From contig DAIMZM010000063.1 of NCBI GenBank assembly GCA_036733985.1, forward strand, positions 1 to 14,792: a DNA stretch of 14,792 nt, read 5' to 3'. Origin of the DNA: DAIMZM01 sp036733985. Its GTDB lineage: Bacteria > Bacillota > Dehalobacteriia > UBA4068. Every line of letters begins with the position of its first letter. Position 1 is the first letter of the stretch. The position numbers and the translations under genes were made by a program. Positions 1 to 6,862 of the stretch are shown here, in pieces. Below the pieces are notes generated by a model. The model did not search any database, had not been told where the DNA came from, and was given only the letters and a program-made list of their open reading frames with translations.

Positions 1-1
1 C

Positions 2-706
2 GGCCTGGTGGAGATCCCCATGGGCATGACCCTCCGGGATGTGATCTTCGGCGTGGGCGGCGGCATCCGGGACGACCGTGCGTTCAAGGCTGTGCAGATG
101 GGCGGCCCCTCCGGCGGCTGCATCCCCGCTTCCGCTTTGGACACCCATATCGATTATAAGGAACTGGCCGCTACCGGCGCCATCATGGGCTCCGGCGGTA
201 TGGTGGTGATGGATGAAAGCACCTGCATGGTGAATATGGCCCGCTTTTTCCTGGATTTCACCGCCAAGGAATCCTGCGGCAAATGCGTGCATTGCCGCAT
301 CGGCACCAAGCGGATGCTGGAAGTGCTGAACCGCATTGTGGAAGGCCAGGGCAAGGCCGGGGATATCGAGCTGCTGGAAGAGCTGTGCTACGGCATCAAG
401 GACGGCGCCCTCTGCGGCCTGGGCCAAACCGCGCCCAATCCGGTGCTGACCACCATCCGCTATTTCCGGGAGGAATACGAAACCCATATCCAGGATCATC
501 AATGCCCGGCCAAGGAATGCCGGGAACTGATCACGTACAGCATTGACCCGGCGGCTTGCACCAGCTGCAGCCTCTGCGCCAGAAAATGCCCAACCAACGC
601 CATCAGCGGCGCCAAGGGCGTGCCTTATGTGATCGACCAAGAAACCTGTATCAAATGCGGTCAATGTGTCAGCAGCTGCCGTTTCGGCGCGGTTCTGGCG
701 GAGTAG
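2..706 (+). CDS. NuoF/HydB-like NADH-binding iron-sulfur flavoprotein, C-terminal part (5' end outside window)
   Basis: This is the C-terminal part of a 51-kDa-type subunit that passes electrons between NAD(H), FMN and iron-sulfur clusters; the frame is already open at base 2. Numbering from the GTG at 8, the visible part has the SLBB-like stretch (MGGPSGGCIP), then the N3-type [4Fe-4S] motif ESCGKCVHCRIGTKRM (Cys90, 93, 96) with its fourth ligand at Cys136 (ALCGLGQ). A C-terminal two-cluster ferredoxin follows: Cys184/187/190/194 and Cys214/217/220/224. That ferredoxin tail occurs in HydB/HndC/Stn-type soluble flavoproteins and is absent from classical respiratory NuoF. The stop lies 12 bases before the next gene's GTG, so the two are almost certainly cotranscribed. 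The FMN/NADH site itself is off the left edge. The downstream partner points to an electron-bifurcating or transhydrogenase complex; a hydrogenase or formate dehydrogenase diaphorase is the alternative. Confidence 0.93.
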   Translation, partial: GLVEIPMGMTLRDVIFGVGGGIRDDRAFKAVQMGGPSGGCIPASALDTHIDYKELAATGAIMGSGGMVVMDESTCMVNMARFFLDFTAKESCGKCVHCRIGTKRMLEVLNRIVEGQGKAGDIELLEELCYGIKDGALCGLGQTAPNPVLTTIRYFREEYETHIQDHQCPAKECRELITYSIDPAACTSCSLCARKCPTNAISGAKGVPYVIDQETCIKCGQCVSSCRFGAVLAE

Positions 707-718
707 GAGGTGGCCTGA

Positions 719-2743
719 GTGATAGAGATGATAATCAACGGACAAAAAGTCAAGGGCGAGGCCGGCCAGACCATTCTGGAGATCGCCGCCGCCCACGGCA
801 TTGAGATTCCCACCCTCTGCCATGATGAAAGCGTCAAGCGCTACGGCGCTTGCGGCCTGTGCGTGGTGGAGGCCAAAGGCAATAATAAGCTGCTCCGGGC
901 CTGTTCCACAGAAGCGGCCGACGGCATGGAGGTCGAGACTGAGAGCCCCCGGGTCATTCAATCCCAGAAAATCGCCCTGGAATTGCTGATGAGCGACCAT
1001 GTGGGAGACTGCCTGGGCCCCTGTAAGCTGAATTGCCCGGCCCAGACCGATTGCCAGGGCTATGTGAAGCAGATCGCCCTGGGCAATGACGGGGAAGCGG
1101 TGAAAATCATTAAGGACAAGATCCCCCTGCCCGCTTCCATCGGCCGCATCTGCCCCCATCCCTGCGAGGAGAACTGCCGCCGGGCCCTGGTGGAGCAGCC
1201 CATTTCTATTTGTTTCTTAAAAGCCTTTGCCGCGGATAACGACATGGCTTCCGAGCAGCCCTATACGCCGGAAATCGCGCCCAAGAGCGGTAAAAAGGTG
1301 GCTGTCATCGGCGGCGGCCCCGGCGGGCTTTCCGCAGCCTATTACCTGGCTATTGCCGGGCATGCAGTCACGGTGCTGGAAGCCATGCCCGCCATGGGCG
1401 GCATGCTGCGCTACGGCATTCCCGAATACCGCCTGCCCAAGCAGGTGCTGGACGCGGAGATCGCCCAGATCGCCCAGCTGGGCGTGAATATGGTGGTGAA
1501 CTTCCGCGTGGGCAAAGACGCCACCCTGCAGCAGCTGCGGGATGAATACGACGCGGTGATCGTGGCCGTGGGCGCTTGGAAGAGCAGCGGCCTGGGCTGC
1601 GAGGGCGAGGAAACCCCCGGGGTTTACGGCGGCATCGATTTCCTGCGGGAAGCTGCCTTAGGCCATCAGCCGGAGCTGGGCGATAAAGTAGCTGTGGTAG
1701 GCGGCGGCAATACCGCCATGGACGCCTGCCGCACCGCTGTGCGCCTGGGGGCCAAGGAAGTCTCCATCGTCTACCGCCGCACGGAGGCGGAAATGCCTGC
1801 CGAGCCCGGCGAGATCGAAGAAGCCAAGGAGGAAGGCGTGATCTTCCGCTTCCTCACCGCCCCCTGCCAGGTGTTGGTGAAAGACGGCAAAGTGGCCGGC
1901 CTGAAGCTGCAGAAGATGGAGCTGGGCGAGCCGGACGCCAGCGGACGGCGTTCGCCTAAGCCCATAGCCGGCGCTTTTGAAGAATTGGCCGTGGATACGG
2001 TGATCGCCGCCATTGGCCAGAAAGCGGCCCTGGCCGGCCTGGAAGAGATCGAGGCGAACCGCTGGGGCAATATCATCGCCGACGAACTGTGCTTCACCAC
2101 CAATCTGGCAGGCGTGTTCGCCGTGGGCGACGTCACCAATAAGGGCGCGGATATCGCCATCGCCGCCATCGGCGAGGCAGGCAAGGCCGCCCAGGTGGTG
2201 GACAGCTACTTAAAAGGCCGGCTGCAGCCTTACCGGAAGCCTTATGTATCCATTGCCGAGCCGGATCAGGAAGCGCTGAAGGCCAAATTCCCGGAGCAGG
2301 CCCGGATCAAAATGCCCCAGCGGGACCCGGCAAAACGGCGTCATGATTTCGGCGAGGTCAATTTGGGCTTTGATCCTGAGCAGGCTCGGGCGGAGGCTGC
2401 CCGCTGCCTGGAATGCGGCTGCCACGATTATGGCGATTGCAGCCTGATCCGCCATGCCAACCGTTATCCTTTGGACACCGAACGCTATCAGGGGGCGACC
2501 CATGACTGCTTCCAGGAAGAAAAGCTGGTCTCCATCCAGCGGGATCAGGGCAAATGTATCCTCTGCAATCTTTGCGTCCGGGTCTGCGAGGAAGTGGTGG
2601 GCGCGGGCATCCTGGGCCTGGTGGGCCGGGGCTTCGGCACGGTGATCAAGCCGGAATTCGAAAACCAGGATGTGATCGCTATCTGCGGGGATTGCCATAA
2701 ATGCGTGGATGTTTGCGTCACCGGCGCTTTGAAACGCCTCTAG
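719..2743 (+). CDS. NuoG-like Fe-S / NfnB-like FAD-NAD(P)H oxidoreductase / ferredoxin fusion (Stn-type transhydrogenase subunit candidate)
   Basis: A 674-residue multidomain electron-transfer protein. Residues 1-80 form a plant-type [2Fe-2S] domain (Cys34, 45, 48, 62). Residues 85-165 hold a His/Cys-rich segment (His94, Cys98, 102, 106, 112, then ICPHPCEENC) like the N-terminus of glutamate synthase beta and NfnB. FAD binding is at GGGPGG (198-203) and AVGDV (468-472). The NAD(P)H fold carries GGGNTAMD (328-335) and VYRR (351-354), an arginine pair typical of NADPH 2'-phosphate recognition. The C-terminus has CxECGC near 563-568 and a two-cluster ferredoxin (CILCNLC from 613, CGDCHKC from 656). 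The GTG start sits 7 bases after AGGAGG; an ATG at 728 is less well spaced. Next to a NuoF-like subunit with no hydrogenase or formate dehydrogenase downstream, this resembles the Sporomusa-type Nfn (Stn) complex, which couples NADPH, NAD and ferredoxin. The complex assignment is inference; the domains are directly visible. Confidence 0.92.
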   Translation: MIEMIINGQKVKGEAGQTILEIAAAHGIEIPTLCHDESVKRYGACGLCVVEAKGNNKLLRACSTEAADGMEVETESPRVIQSQKIALELLMSDHVGDCLGPCKLNCPAQTDCQGYVKQIALGNDGEAVKIIKDKIPLPASIGRICPHPCEENCRRALVEQPISICFLKAFAADNDMASEQPYTPEIAPKSGKKVAVIGGGPGGLSAAYYLAIAGHAVTVLEAMPAMGGMLRYGIPEYRLPKQVLDAEIAQIAQLGVNMVVNFRVGKDATLQQLRDEYDAVIVAVGAWKSSGLGCEGEETPGVYGGIDFLREAALGHQPELGDKVAVVGGGNTAMDACRTAVRLGAKEVSIVYRRTEAEMPAEPGEIEEAKEEGVIFRFLTAPCQVLVKDGKVAGLKLQKMELGEPDASGRRSPKPIAGAFEELAVDTVIAAIGQKAALAGLEEIEANRWGNIIADELCFTTNLAGVFAVGDVTNKGADIAIAAIGEAGKAAQVVDSYLKGRLQPYRKPYVSIAEPDQEALKAKFPEQARIKMPQRDPAKRRHDFGEVNLGFDPEQARAEAARCLECGCHDYGDCSLIRHANRYPLDTERYQGATHDCFQEEKLVSIQRDQGKCILCNLCVRVCEEVVGAGILGLVGRGFGTVIKPEFENQDVIAICGDCHKCVDVCVTGALKRL

Positions 2744-2825
2744 GAGACCGGCGGCATTCAATGAAAGCGGCCCGGGGCGACAGTTGTTTTAGGCGGAAAG
2801 CGAGGTGGGCATTGCCGCTTCACTG

Positions 2826-2832
2826 AAGGAGG
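2826..2832 (+). promoter_or_regulatory. Ribosome binding site deciding the start at 2841
   Basis: AAGGAGG lies 8 bases before ATG 2841 but only 2 bases before ATG 2835, and it is inside the frame if the GTG at 2805 were used. It therefore selects 2841 as the start of the small helical protein. Confidence 0.8.
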
Positions 2833-2840
2833 TTATGAGC

Positions 2841-3263
2841 ATGAGCGAAGCGGTTTTGCAGGACAGCGTTCAGAAAGTATTTCTGGAATGCGAATTCCTG
2901 CTCAAAAGTTGTTTGGAAGCGCTGAACGATCGGGAAAGCCGCCTTTCCTCCTGGGAAGCCCAGGTTGAGATCTATAAAAGCGCCTTATGCGCCATGGCCG
3001 GCCTGCAGCTGCATTACGGCAGGCTGGCCGGGTATTACCGGCAAACCCTGGCGGCCCTGGCAGAGGAGCTGGAAGCCGGCGCTGATCCTGAGGCTGATAT
3101 CTCAGCCTATCCCCATGACGGAAGCGGGGCGGCTCTGGACAAACGCCTGCAGGATGGCCGGGCCCGGCTGGAATTGGCGGAGAAATTTTTCTTGCTTTGC
3201 CAGGAAAGCGCTGAAAACCTCCTGGCTCAGCTGGCCCGGCTGGAAAAAGCCCAAAGCGCCTGA
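2841..3263 (+). CDS. Small all-helical protein of unknown function
   Basis: A 140-residue protein that I do not recognise. It starts MSEAVLQDSVQKVFLECEF, chosen because AAGGAGG is 8 bases upstream; the frame stays open back to a GTG at 2805, but that part is not needed. Composition predicts two long helical stretches (about residues 5-78 and 96-140) rich in Leu, Ala, Glu, Gln and Arg. They are joined by a polar linker around GADPEADISAYPHDGSG that contains the only prolines. It has no signal peptide and no hydrophobic membrane segment. Its four cysteines (residues 17, 24, 50 and 117) are scattered and form no metal motif. It follows the redox pair by 97 bases in the same direction and ends just before the shared terminator, so cotranscription is likely. 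A helical-bundle adaptor or assembly factor is possible but unsupported. Confidence 0.75.
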   Translation: MSEAVLQDSVQKVFLECEFLLKSCLEALNDRESRLSSWEAQVEIYKSALCAMAGLQLHYGRLAGYYRQTLAALAEELEAGADPEADISAYPHDGSGAALDKRLQDGRARLELAEKFFLLCQESAENLLAQLARLEKAQSA

Positions 3264-3288
3264 GCATTGGCTGTATAAAGGTAAGCGT

Positions 3289-3319
3289 AAAAGAGGGGGC
3301 GCAGCGCGCCCCCTCTTTT
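3289..3319. terminator. Bidirectional rho-independent terminator between convergent genes
   Basis: A perfect stem pairs GAGGGGGCGC (3293-3302) with GCGCCCCCTC (3306-3315) around the loop AGC. A-T pairs extend it (AAAA 3289-3292 with TTTT 3316-3319). A T-run continues to 3321 on the plus strand, and the AAAA gives a short T-tract on the minus strand. It ends the rightward redox operon and begins just past the stop of the leftward PucR-type gene, so it probably serves both. Confidence 0.93.
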
Positions 3320-3323
3320 TTGT

Positions 3324-4892
3324 CTATTCGTTTTGTTGCCCGGTATAGCGCTGCCACAGGGGCAAAAGCTTGCCCACCACGCTCAGGAGCAGCCGGTCCT
3401 CGTCCTTGCTCAGATCCTTGTCCCACAGCTCTTCCAGCAGCCGCATCCGGTAGCGGATGGTATTGGGATGGGTGAAAAGCTCCTCCGCGGCCTTGGAATA
3501 GTTGAAACTGTTCCTGACCAGGCAGATCAGGGTATTGGTCAGCATGTCGCTCTTTTCCCGGTCAAAGACTTCCCGCAGCTTTGCCGCCATTTCATTGAGC
3601 ATCTGGTTGATGCTCCAGCTGTTTTCCGGATAATTGAAGAAACGGTAAATACCCATGTCCCGGAAGAAAAAGGCTTCCTGTTGGTCGTCCAGGTATTGGC
3701 CGATATTCATCGCGTGCTTGGCTTCGGCAAAGGCGCCGGCGATTTCCGCCCGGTCATAGCGCTGGCTGACCCCGGCCAGGAAGCCGCGGCGGTTTTTCCT
3801 CAGCAAAGCCAGCAAGTCCCTGGTATAGGCCCGGATATCCCCGGTCTGGCAAAAGACGGCTAAATCTCCGTTATCCAGGAAGGCGTGATAGGTGGCCTGG
3901 CCCAGGTTGGTCTGGATCAGATAGCCTAAGAAATGGTTTTCCTCAGTATCGGCGCGCTTGGCCCGGGTTTCCCGGCCCGGCCCGGGGATTTCCCGCAGCA
4001 CCAGGGCATAGCCGGATTCCGCCACCAGGCCGGCCTGGACTGAATCCGGGCTTTTGCCATAATAGGCGCCGGCGAGAAAGTCCTGTATCGCCTGGGACTT
4101 GGCAAAGGTATGGTTCAGCCCGGCGCAGAGAATGGCCGCGTAATCAGCGGCTTTTAATTCCTTCTCGTCAAAAGGCAGCCTGGCGCGGCGCAGGCTGAGA
4201 AAGCCCAGGGGCATGCCGTCATAAAGGATCTGGCAGCGGAGATCATAAGCGTCCAGGGCCTGGTTATAAAAAACATCGATCCAGGGCAAAGGGGCGGCCG
4301 GGTAGAGGCGCTGCCAGTCCCGGTAATCCCCAGGGGCTTCCTCAAACTCGGAGAGAGCCGGGCAGGCGTAAAGATCATGCTTGATGGCCAGGATGGCCTG
4401 GCAGCGCAGCCAGGTCTGCAAAACCCCCAGCAGGCCGCTGATTTTATCCTGGGCCACCGCCTGGCGGAGCAGGCGCATGGCCTCGGTCACAGTAACAGCC
4501 TGTCCCTGGTCGTCGATGCTAAGCAGCATTTCGCTTTGCACCAGCAGGTCGTAGATAAAAAGATCCTCGCCCAAGGCCAGCAGAGGCAGGTCCAGGTCTT
4601 GGCAAAGGGGCCTGGCCTGTTCCAGGATTTCCTTTGGCAGTTTGCCGCCGGGATAAGCCAGGGCCACCCCGCCGGCCTGTTTCAGCCGGGGCAGCAGCAT
4701 TGGCCAATCCGGCTGCTGAAAAAAGCCTGCCGTCAGGATCAGCAGGCGGCTGTCATAAGCGGCTGCCATCGGCCCGTTCTGGCGGAGCAGGGAAACGCCG
4801 GTCAGGTAATGGCTGGCGCTGATCTCTCCCGCCAGCACCCTTTCCTTGCCCCAGCCCTGGTATTTCAAGTAATTTGCTAAATAGAAGCCCAT
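3324..4892 (-). CDS. PucR/CdaR-family transcriptional regulator
   Basis: A 522-residue predicted cytoplasmic DNA-binding regulator. Residues 1 to about 125 resemble the PucR N-terminal sensory domain (MGFYLANYLKYQGWGKERVL, then LPLLALGEDLFIYDLL). The middle is the poorly conserved CdaR/GGDEF-like region. The C-terminus from about residue 450 is the PucR-type helix-turn-helix, with the family pattern FNYSKAAEELFTHPNTIRYR followed by MRLLEEL (about 463-489). The family typically activates catabolic operons for purines, sugar acids or amino acids; the ligand here cannot be read. The frame stays open upstream to ATG 5129, but that extension overlaps the promoter and hairpins and is not protein-like. 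ATG 4892 has AGGA 9 bases upstream and begins at the domain boundary. The gene is monocistronic: convergent with the redox operon and separated from the fatty-acid operon by a terminator. Confidence 0.9.
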   Translation of the reverse strand: MGFYLANYLKYQGWGKERVLAGEISASHYLTGVSLLRQNGPMAAAYDSRLLILTAGFFQQPDWPMLLPRLKQAGGVALAYPGGKLPKEILEQARPLCQDLDLPLLALGEDLFIYDLLVQSEMLLSIDDQGQAVTVTEAMRLLRQAVAQDKISGLLGVLQTWLRCQAILAIKHDLYACPALSEFEEAPGDYRDWQRLYPAAPLPWIDVFYNQALDAYDLRCQILYDGMPLGFLSLRRARLPFDEKELKAADYAAILCAGLNHTFAKSQAIQDFLAGAYYGKSPDSVQAGLVAESGYALVLREIPGPGRETRAKRADTEENHFLGYLIQTNLGQATYHAFLDNGDLAVFCQTGDIRAYTRDLLALLRKNRRGFLAGVSQRYDRAEIAGAFAEAKHAMNIGQYLDDQQEAFFFRDMGIYRFFNYPENSWSINQMLNEMAAKLREVFDREKSDMLTNTLICLVRNSFNYSKAAEELFTHPNTIRYRMRLLEELWDKDLSKDEDRLLLSVVGKLLPLWQRYTGQQNE

Positions 4893-5075
4893 GTCTTCAC
4901 ATCCTGAGGAATTGACGGAGCAGCAGGCCGGGCAAACGCCAATGGCGCGGTTGCCGCCGGCAAAGGTTAAGCGCCCTCCGGTAGGCCATGGCTGTAAACC
5001 GCCATGCCGCCGTTGCTCTGCAACGATGGGGTATAAACAGGCGCTAAGCCGCAAAATCACTGATTTTGCGTTCAG
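4893..5075 (-). other. Structured 5' leader of the PucR-type gene (class unknown)
   Basis: About 180 bases lie between the predicted transcription start and ATG 4892, and they are unusually rich in short perfect hairpins. By plus coordinates these are: CGTTGC/GCAACG (5011-5025, loop 3), CATGGC/GCCATG (4987-5006, loop 8), TTGCC/GGCAA (4951-4963, loop 3) and CGCC/GGCG (4937-4947, loop 3). The last two are enclosed by CGGAG (4916-4920) pairing with CTCCG (4976-4980), helped by GGGC (4930-4933) with GCCC (4973-4976). This looks like a folded leader, but I cannot match it to a known riboswitch class. GC-rich DNA makes short hairpins easy to find, so confidence is limited. Confidence 0.35.
4902..4905 (-). 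promoter_or_regulatory. Shine-Dalgarno AGGA supporting the PucR-type start at 4892
   Basis: On the minus strand AGGA precedes ATG 4892 by 9 bases. It is modest in strength but fits the start of the recognisable N-terminal domain and argues against the upstream in-frame ATG at 5129. Confidence 0.5.
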
Positions 5076-5078
5076 CGC
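5041..5078. repeat. Inverted repeat over the predicted transcription start of the PucR-type gene (candidate operator)
   Basis: CGCAAAATCA (5050-5059) and TGATTTTGCG (5061-5070) form a perfect 10+1+10 palindrome. It is flanked by a second, outer pair GCGCT (5041-5045) and AGCGC (5074-5078). It begins immediately after the -10 element, where a repressor or the regulator itself could act. A one-base centre suits a protein site better than an RNA hairpin. Confidence 0.6.
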
Positions 5079-5079
5079 T

Positions 5080-5108
5080 ATTATAGCATACTCCGTCGAA
5101 TAGCGCAA
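5080..5108 (-). promoter_or_regulatory. Promoter of the PucR-type gene (TTGCGC-17-TATAAT, extended -10)
   Basis: On the minus strand the -10 is a perfect TATAAT (5085-5080) preceded by TGC, giving the extended -10 form TGnTATAAT. The -35 candidate TTGCGC (5108-5103) lies at the ideal 17-base distance. The predicted start is near 5073, leaving a leader of about 180 nt before ATG 4892. Confidence 0.72.
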
Positions 5109-5152
5109 ATTTATCGAATTTATGGACAATGGCCGGTCAGCCCGGCTTTAAA

Positions 5153-5183
5153 CAAAGGGCCCGCCAGAGTGGCGGGCCCTTTG
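5153..5183 (-). terminator. Terminator of the fatty-acid synthesis operon
   Basis: A perfect 14-base-pair stem pairs CAAAGGGCCCGCCA (5153-5166) with TGGCGGGCCCTTTG (5170-5183), loop GAG. It lies 25 bases past the stop of the last gene in the leftward operon. The minus-strand side continues TTTAAAG, a short T-tract. A second small stem (GCCGG/CCGGC) lies just beyond, at about 5131-5146. Confidence 0.85.
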
Positions 5184-5208
5184 CAAGGGAAGGGAAGAAG
5201 AAAGTGCC

Positions 5209-6435
5209 TTAATAAGCCCCCAGCACCAGGCTGGCGTTTTGCCCGCCAAAGCCGAAGGTGTTGGAAATAGCGGCCCGGACTTTTAACTGCCGGGGTTCAT
5301 TGGGGATCACATCCAGTACGCATTCCGGATCCGGATTGCCATAATGCAGGGTGGGCGGCAGCACGCAGCTGTTTAGCGCTTTGACGCAGGCAATGGCTTC
5401 CGTGACCCCGCCCGCGCCCATCATATGGCCGGTGGCGCCTTTGATGGAGCTGACCGGCAGATGATCGGTATAATCGCCGAAAACCCGGCGTATGGCCAGG
5501 CATTCCGCGGCGTCCCCTTTCAGGGTGCTGGTGCCGTGGGCGTTCAGGTAGCCGATCTCCTCCGGCGACAGCCCGGCGCTTTCCAGGGCCAGACGCATGC
5601 ATTCCGCCGCGCCCAGGCCTTCCGGCTCCGGGGACATGATATGGAAGCCGTCGTTCATATTGGCATAGCCCAGCAGCTCGGCGCGGATGGTTGCGCCCCG
5701 CCTCAAGGCATGGGCCTCGGTTTCCAGCAGCATGGCCCCGCCGCCCTCGCCGATGACGAAACCGTCCCGATCCCGGTCAAAGGGGCGGCTGGCTTCTTCC
5801 GGCGCGTCGTTCCGCTGGGACAGGGCATGGGCTTTGGACAGGCTTTGGATCAGCAGCGGGCTTAAGCCCGATTCCGCCCCTACTGCCAGCACCGCGTCGG
5901 CTGCCCCGGATTTCAACAGCATGGCCGCGACGATGATGGCGTCTGTCCCGGAGGAGCAGGCCGTATCCACCGTCAGGCTGGGGCCTTTGATGCCATAGGC
6001 AATGGCGATTTGGGCAGCGGCCACATTGCCCAGGATCTTGGGCACGAATTTCGGCCCCACCCTTTGCCCGGCCAGATCGATATCCCGCTGGGTTTGGCTG
6101 ATGGTGGCCATGCCGGTTAAAGCGCTGCCCAGCACAATGCCGGTGCGATAAGGGTTCACCGGCAGGGCCCCGTCTTCCAGGGCCATGGCCGCGGCGGCAA
6201 AGGCATAGCATTGGAAATCATCCATCGCTTCCAGGCGTTTGGCCGACAAATAAGTCAAGGCGTCAAATTGCTTCACTTCCGCGGCAAAACGTACCGGCAA
6301 ATCGCTGGCGTCGAATTTGCTGATGGGCGCCGCCCCGCCCCTGCAGGACAGCAGGCTTTGCCAATAGGCTTCCACGCCGATGCCGATGGGCGTTACCGCG
6401 CCCATACCGGTAATGACGATTTTGGTATTGTTCAT
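5209..6435 (-). CDS. fabF: Beta-ketoacyl-ACP synthase (KAS II, FabF type), second copy
   Basis: A 408-residue condensing enzyme that extends acyl-ACP with malonyl-ACP in the cytoplasm. It has the full thiolase-fold Cys-His-His set: Cys160 in DTACSSG, His300 in NAHGTST and His337 in KGATGH with Lys332. The C-terminal loop NTFGFGGQN is the usual glycine-rich FabF loop. Length and start (MNNTKIVITGMGAVTPIG) match the family. It begins 3 bases after the fabZ stop, and its ribosome site AAAGGAGC lies inside the last fabZ codons, so the two are translationally coupled. It is clearly diverged from the first fabF at 6863-8092, so this is not a recent tandem copy. Being paired with fabZ, it may have a special chain-length or unsaturation role, as the FabN-FabO pair does in Enterococcus; that is inference. 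It is the last gene of the operon. Confidence 0.95.
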   Translation of the reverse strand: MNNTKIVITGMGAVTPIGIGVEAYWQSLLSCRGGAAPISKFDASDLPVRFAAEVKQFDALTYLSAKRLEAMDDFQCYAFAAAAMALEDGALPVNPYRTGIVLGSALTGMATISQTQRDIDLAGQRVGPKFVPKILGNVAAAQIAIAYGIKGPSLTVDTACSSGTDAIIVAAMLLKSGAADAVLAVGAESGLSPLLIQSLSKAHALSQRNDAPEEASRPFDRDRDGFVIGEGGGAMLLETEAHALRRGATIRAELLGYANMNDGFHIMSPEPEGLGAAECMRLALESAGLSPEEIGYLNAHGTSTLKGDAAECLAIRRVFGDYTDHLPVSSIKGATGHMMGAGGVTEAIACVKALNSCVLPPTLHYGNPDPECVLDVIPNEPRQLKVRAAISNTFGFGGQNASLVLGAY

Positions 6436-6438
6436 GGC

Positions 6439-6855
6439 TTAGCTCCTTTCCCCGAGCATAAAGGAGAATTCCGCCTCCACGCACGGCTCGCCGTTGACCC
6501 GGCCCTGGCCGCTGGCAAAATAAAAGGGATGCTTTTCCTTGGTCAGTTGGCAACTGATGTCCAGGGTTTCGCCGGGCCGGAGGGGGCGGCGGAAGCGTAC
6601 CTTATCCAGGCCGGTGAAATAGGGGATCTTCCCTGCCGACCGGCCTGCCAAGAGCACGCAGGCGGATTGGGCCAGCATTTCGCAGAGGATGACCCCGGGG
6701 GTGACGGGCTGGCCGGGAAAATGCCCCTCCAGGAACCATTCGTCCCCCCGCACCGTGTAGCTGGCCTTGGCCAGCCCCTGTTCCAGTTCGGCTTCATCCA
6801 GCAGCAGCATGGGTTCCCGGTGGGGCAGCAGCCCCTTTAAGGCCGTCCTATCCAT
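6439..6855 (-). CDS. fabZ: 3-hydroxyacyl-ACP dehydratase
   Basis: A 138-residue hot-dog-fold dehydratase that removes water from 3-hydroxyacyl-ACP. The signature LLPHREPMLLLD opens the protein. The catalytic segment FLEGHFPGQPVTPGVILCEM carries His45 and Glu59. ATG 6855 was chosen over the in-frame ATG at 6903 because it starts right before the conserved N-terminal motif, leaves a 7-base gap after the first fabF and has AAGG five bases upstream. The earlier ATG would overlap fabF by 41 bases. It sits between two KAS genes, where clostridial clusters usually have accB-fabZ-accCDA. Sequence alone cannot say whether it also isomerises trans-2 to cis-3 double bonds, as FabN does. Confidence 0.95.
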   Translation of the reverse strand: MDRTALKGLLPHREPMLLLDEAELEQGLAKASYTVRGDEWFLEGHFPGQPVTPGVILCEMLAQSACVLLAGRSAGKIPYFTGLDKVRFRRPLRPGETLDISCQLTKEKHPFYFASGQGRVNGEPCVEAEFSFMLGERS

Positions 6856-6862
6856 GGCTGCC

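Noticed and set aside
2744..2840. Regulatory element or small gene between the redox pair and the small helical protein
   Set aside because: No promoter, terminator or convincing short frame was seen in these 97 bases beyond the ribosome site at 2826-2832.
4893..5078. Assignment of the PucR-type leader to a named riboswitch (for example molybdenum cofactor)
   Set aside because: I could not match a conserved core with confidence by eye, so only an unclassified structured leader is reported.
4893..5129. 79-residue N-terminal extension of the PucR-type protein
   Set aside because: The in-frame ATG at 5129 lies upstream of the promoter, and the stretch overlaps the palindrome and hairpins; the known domain begins at 4892.
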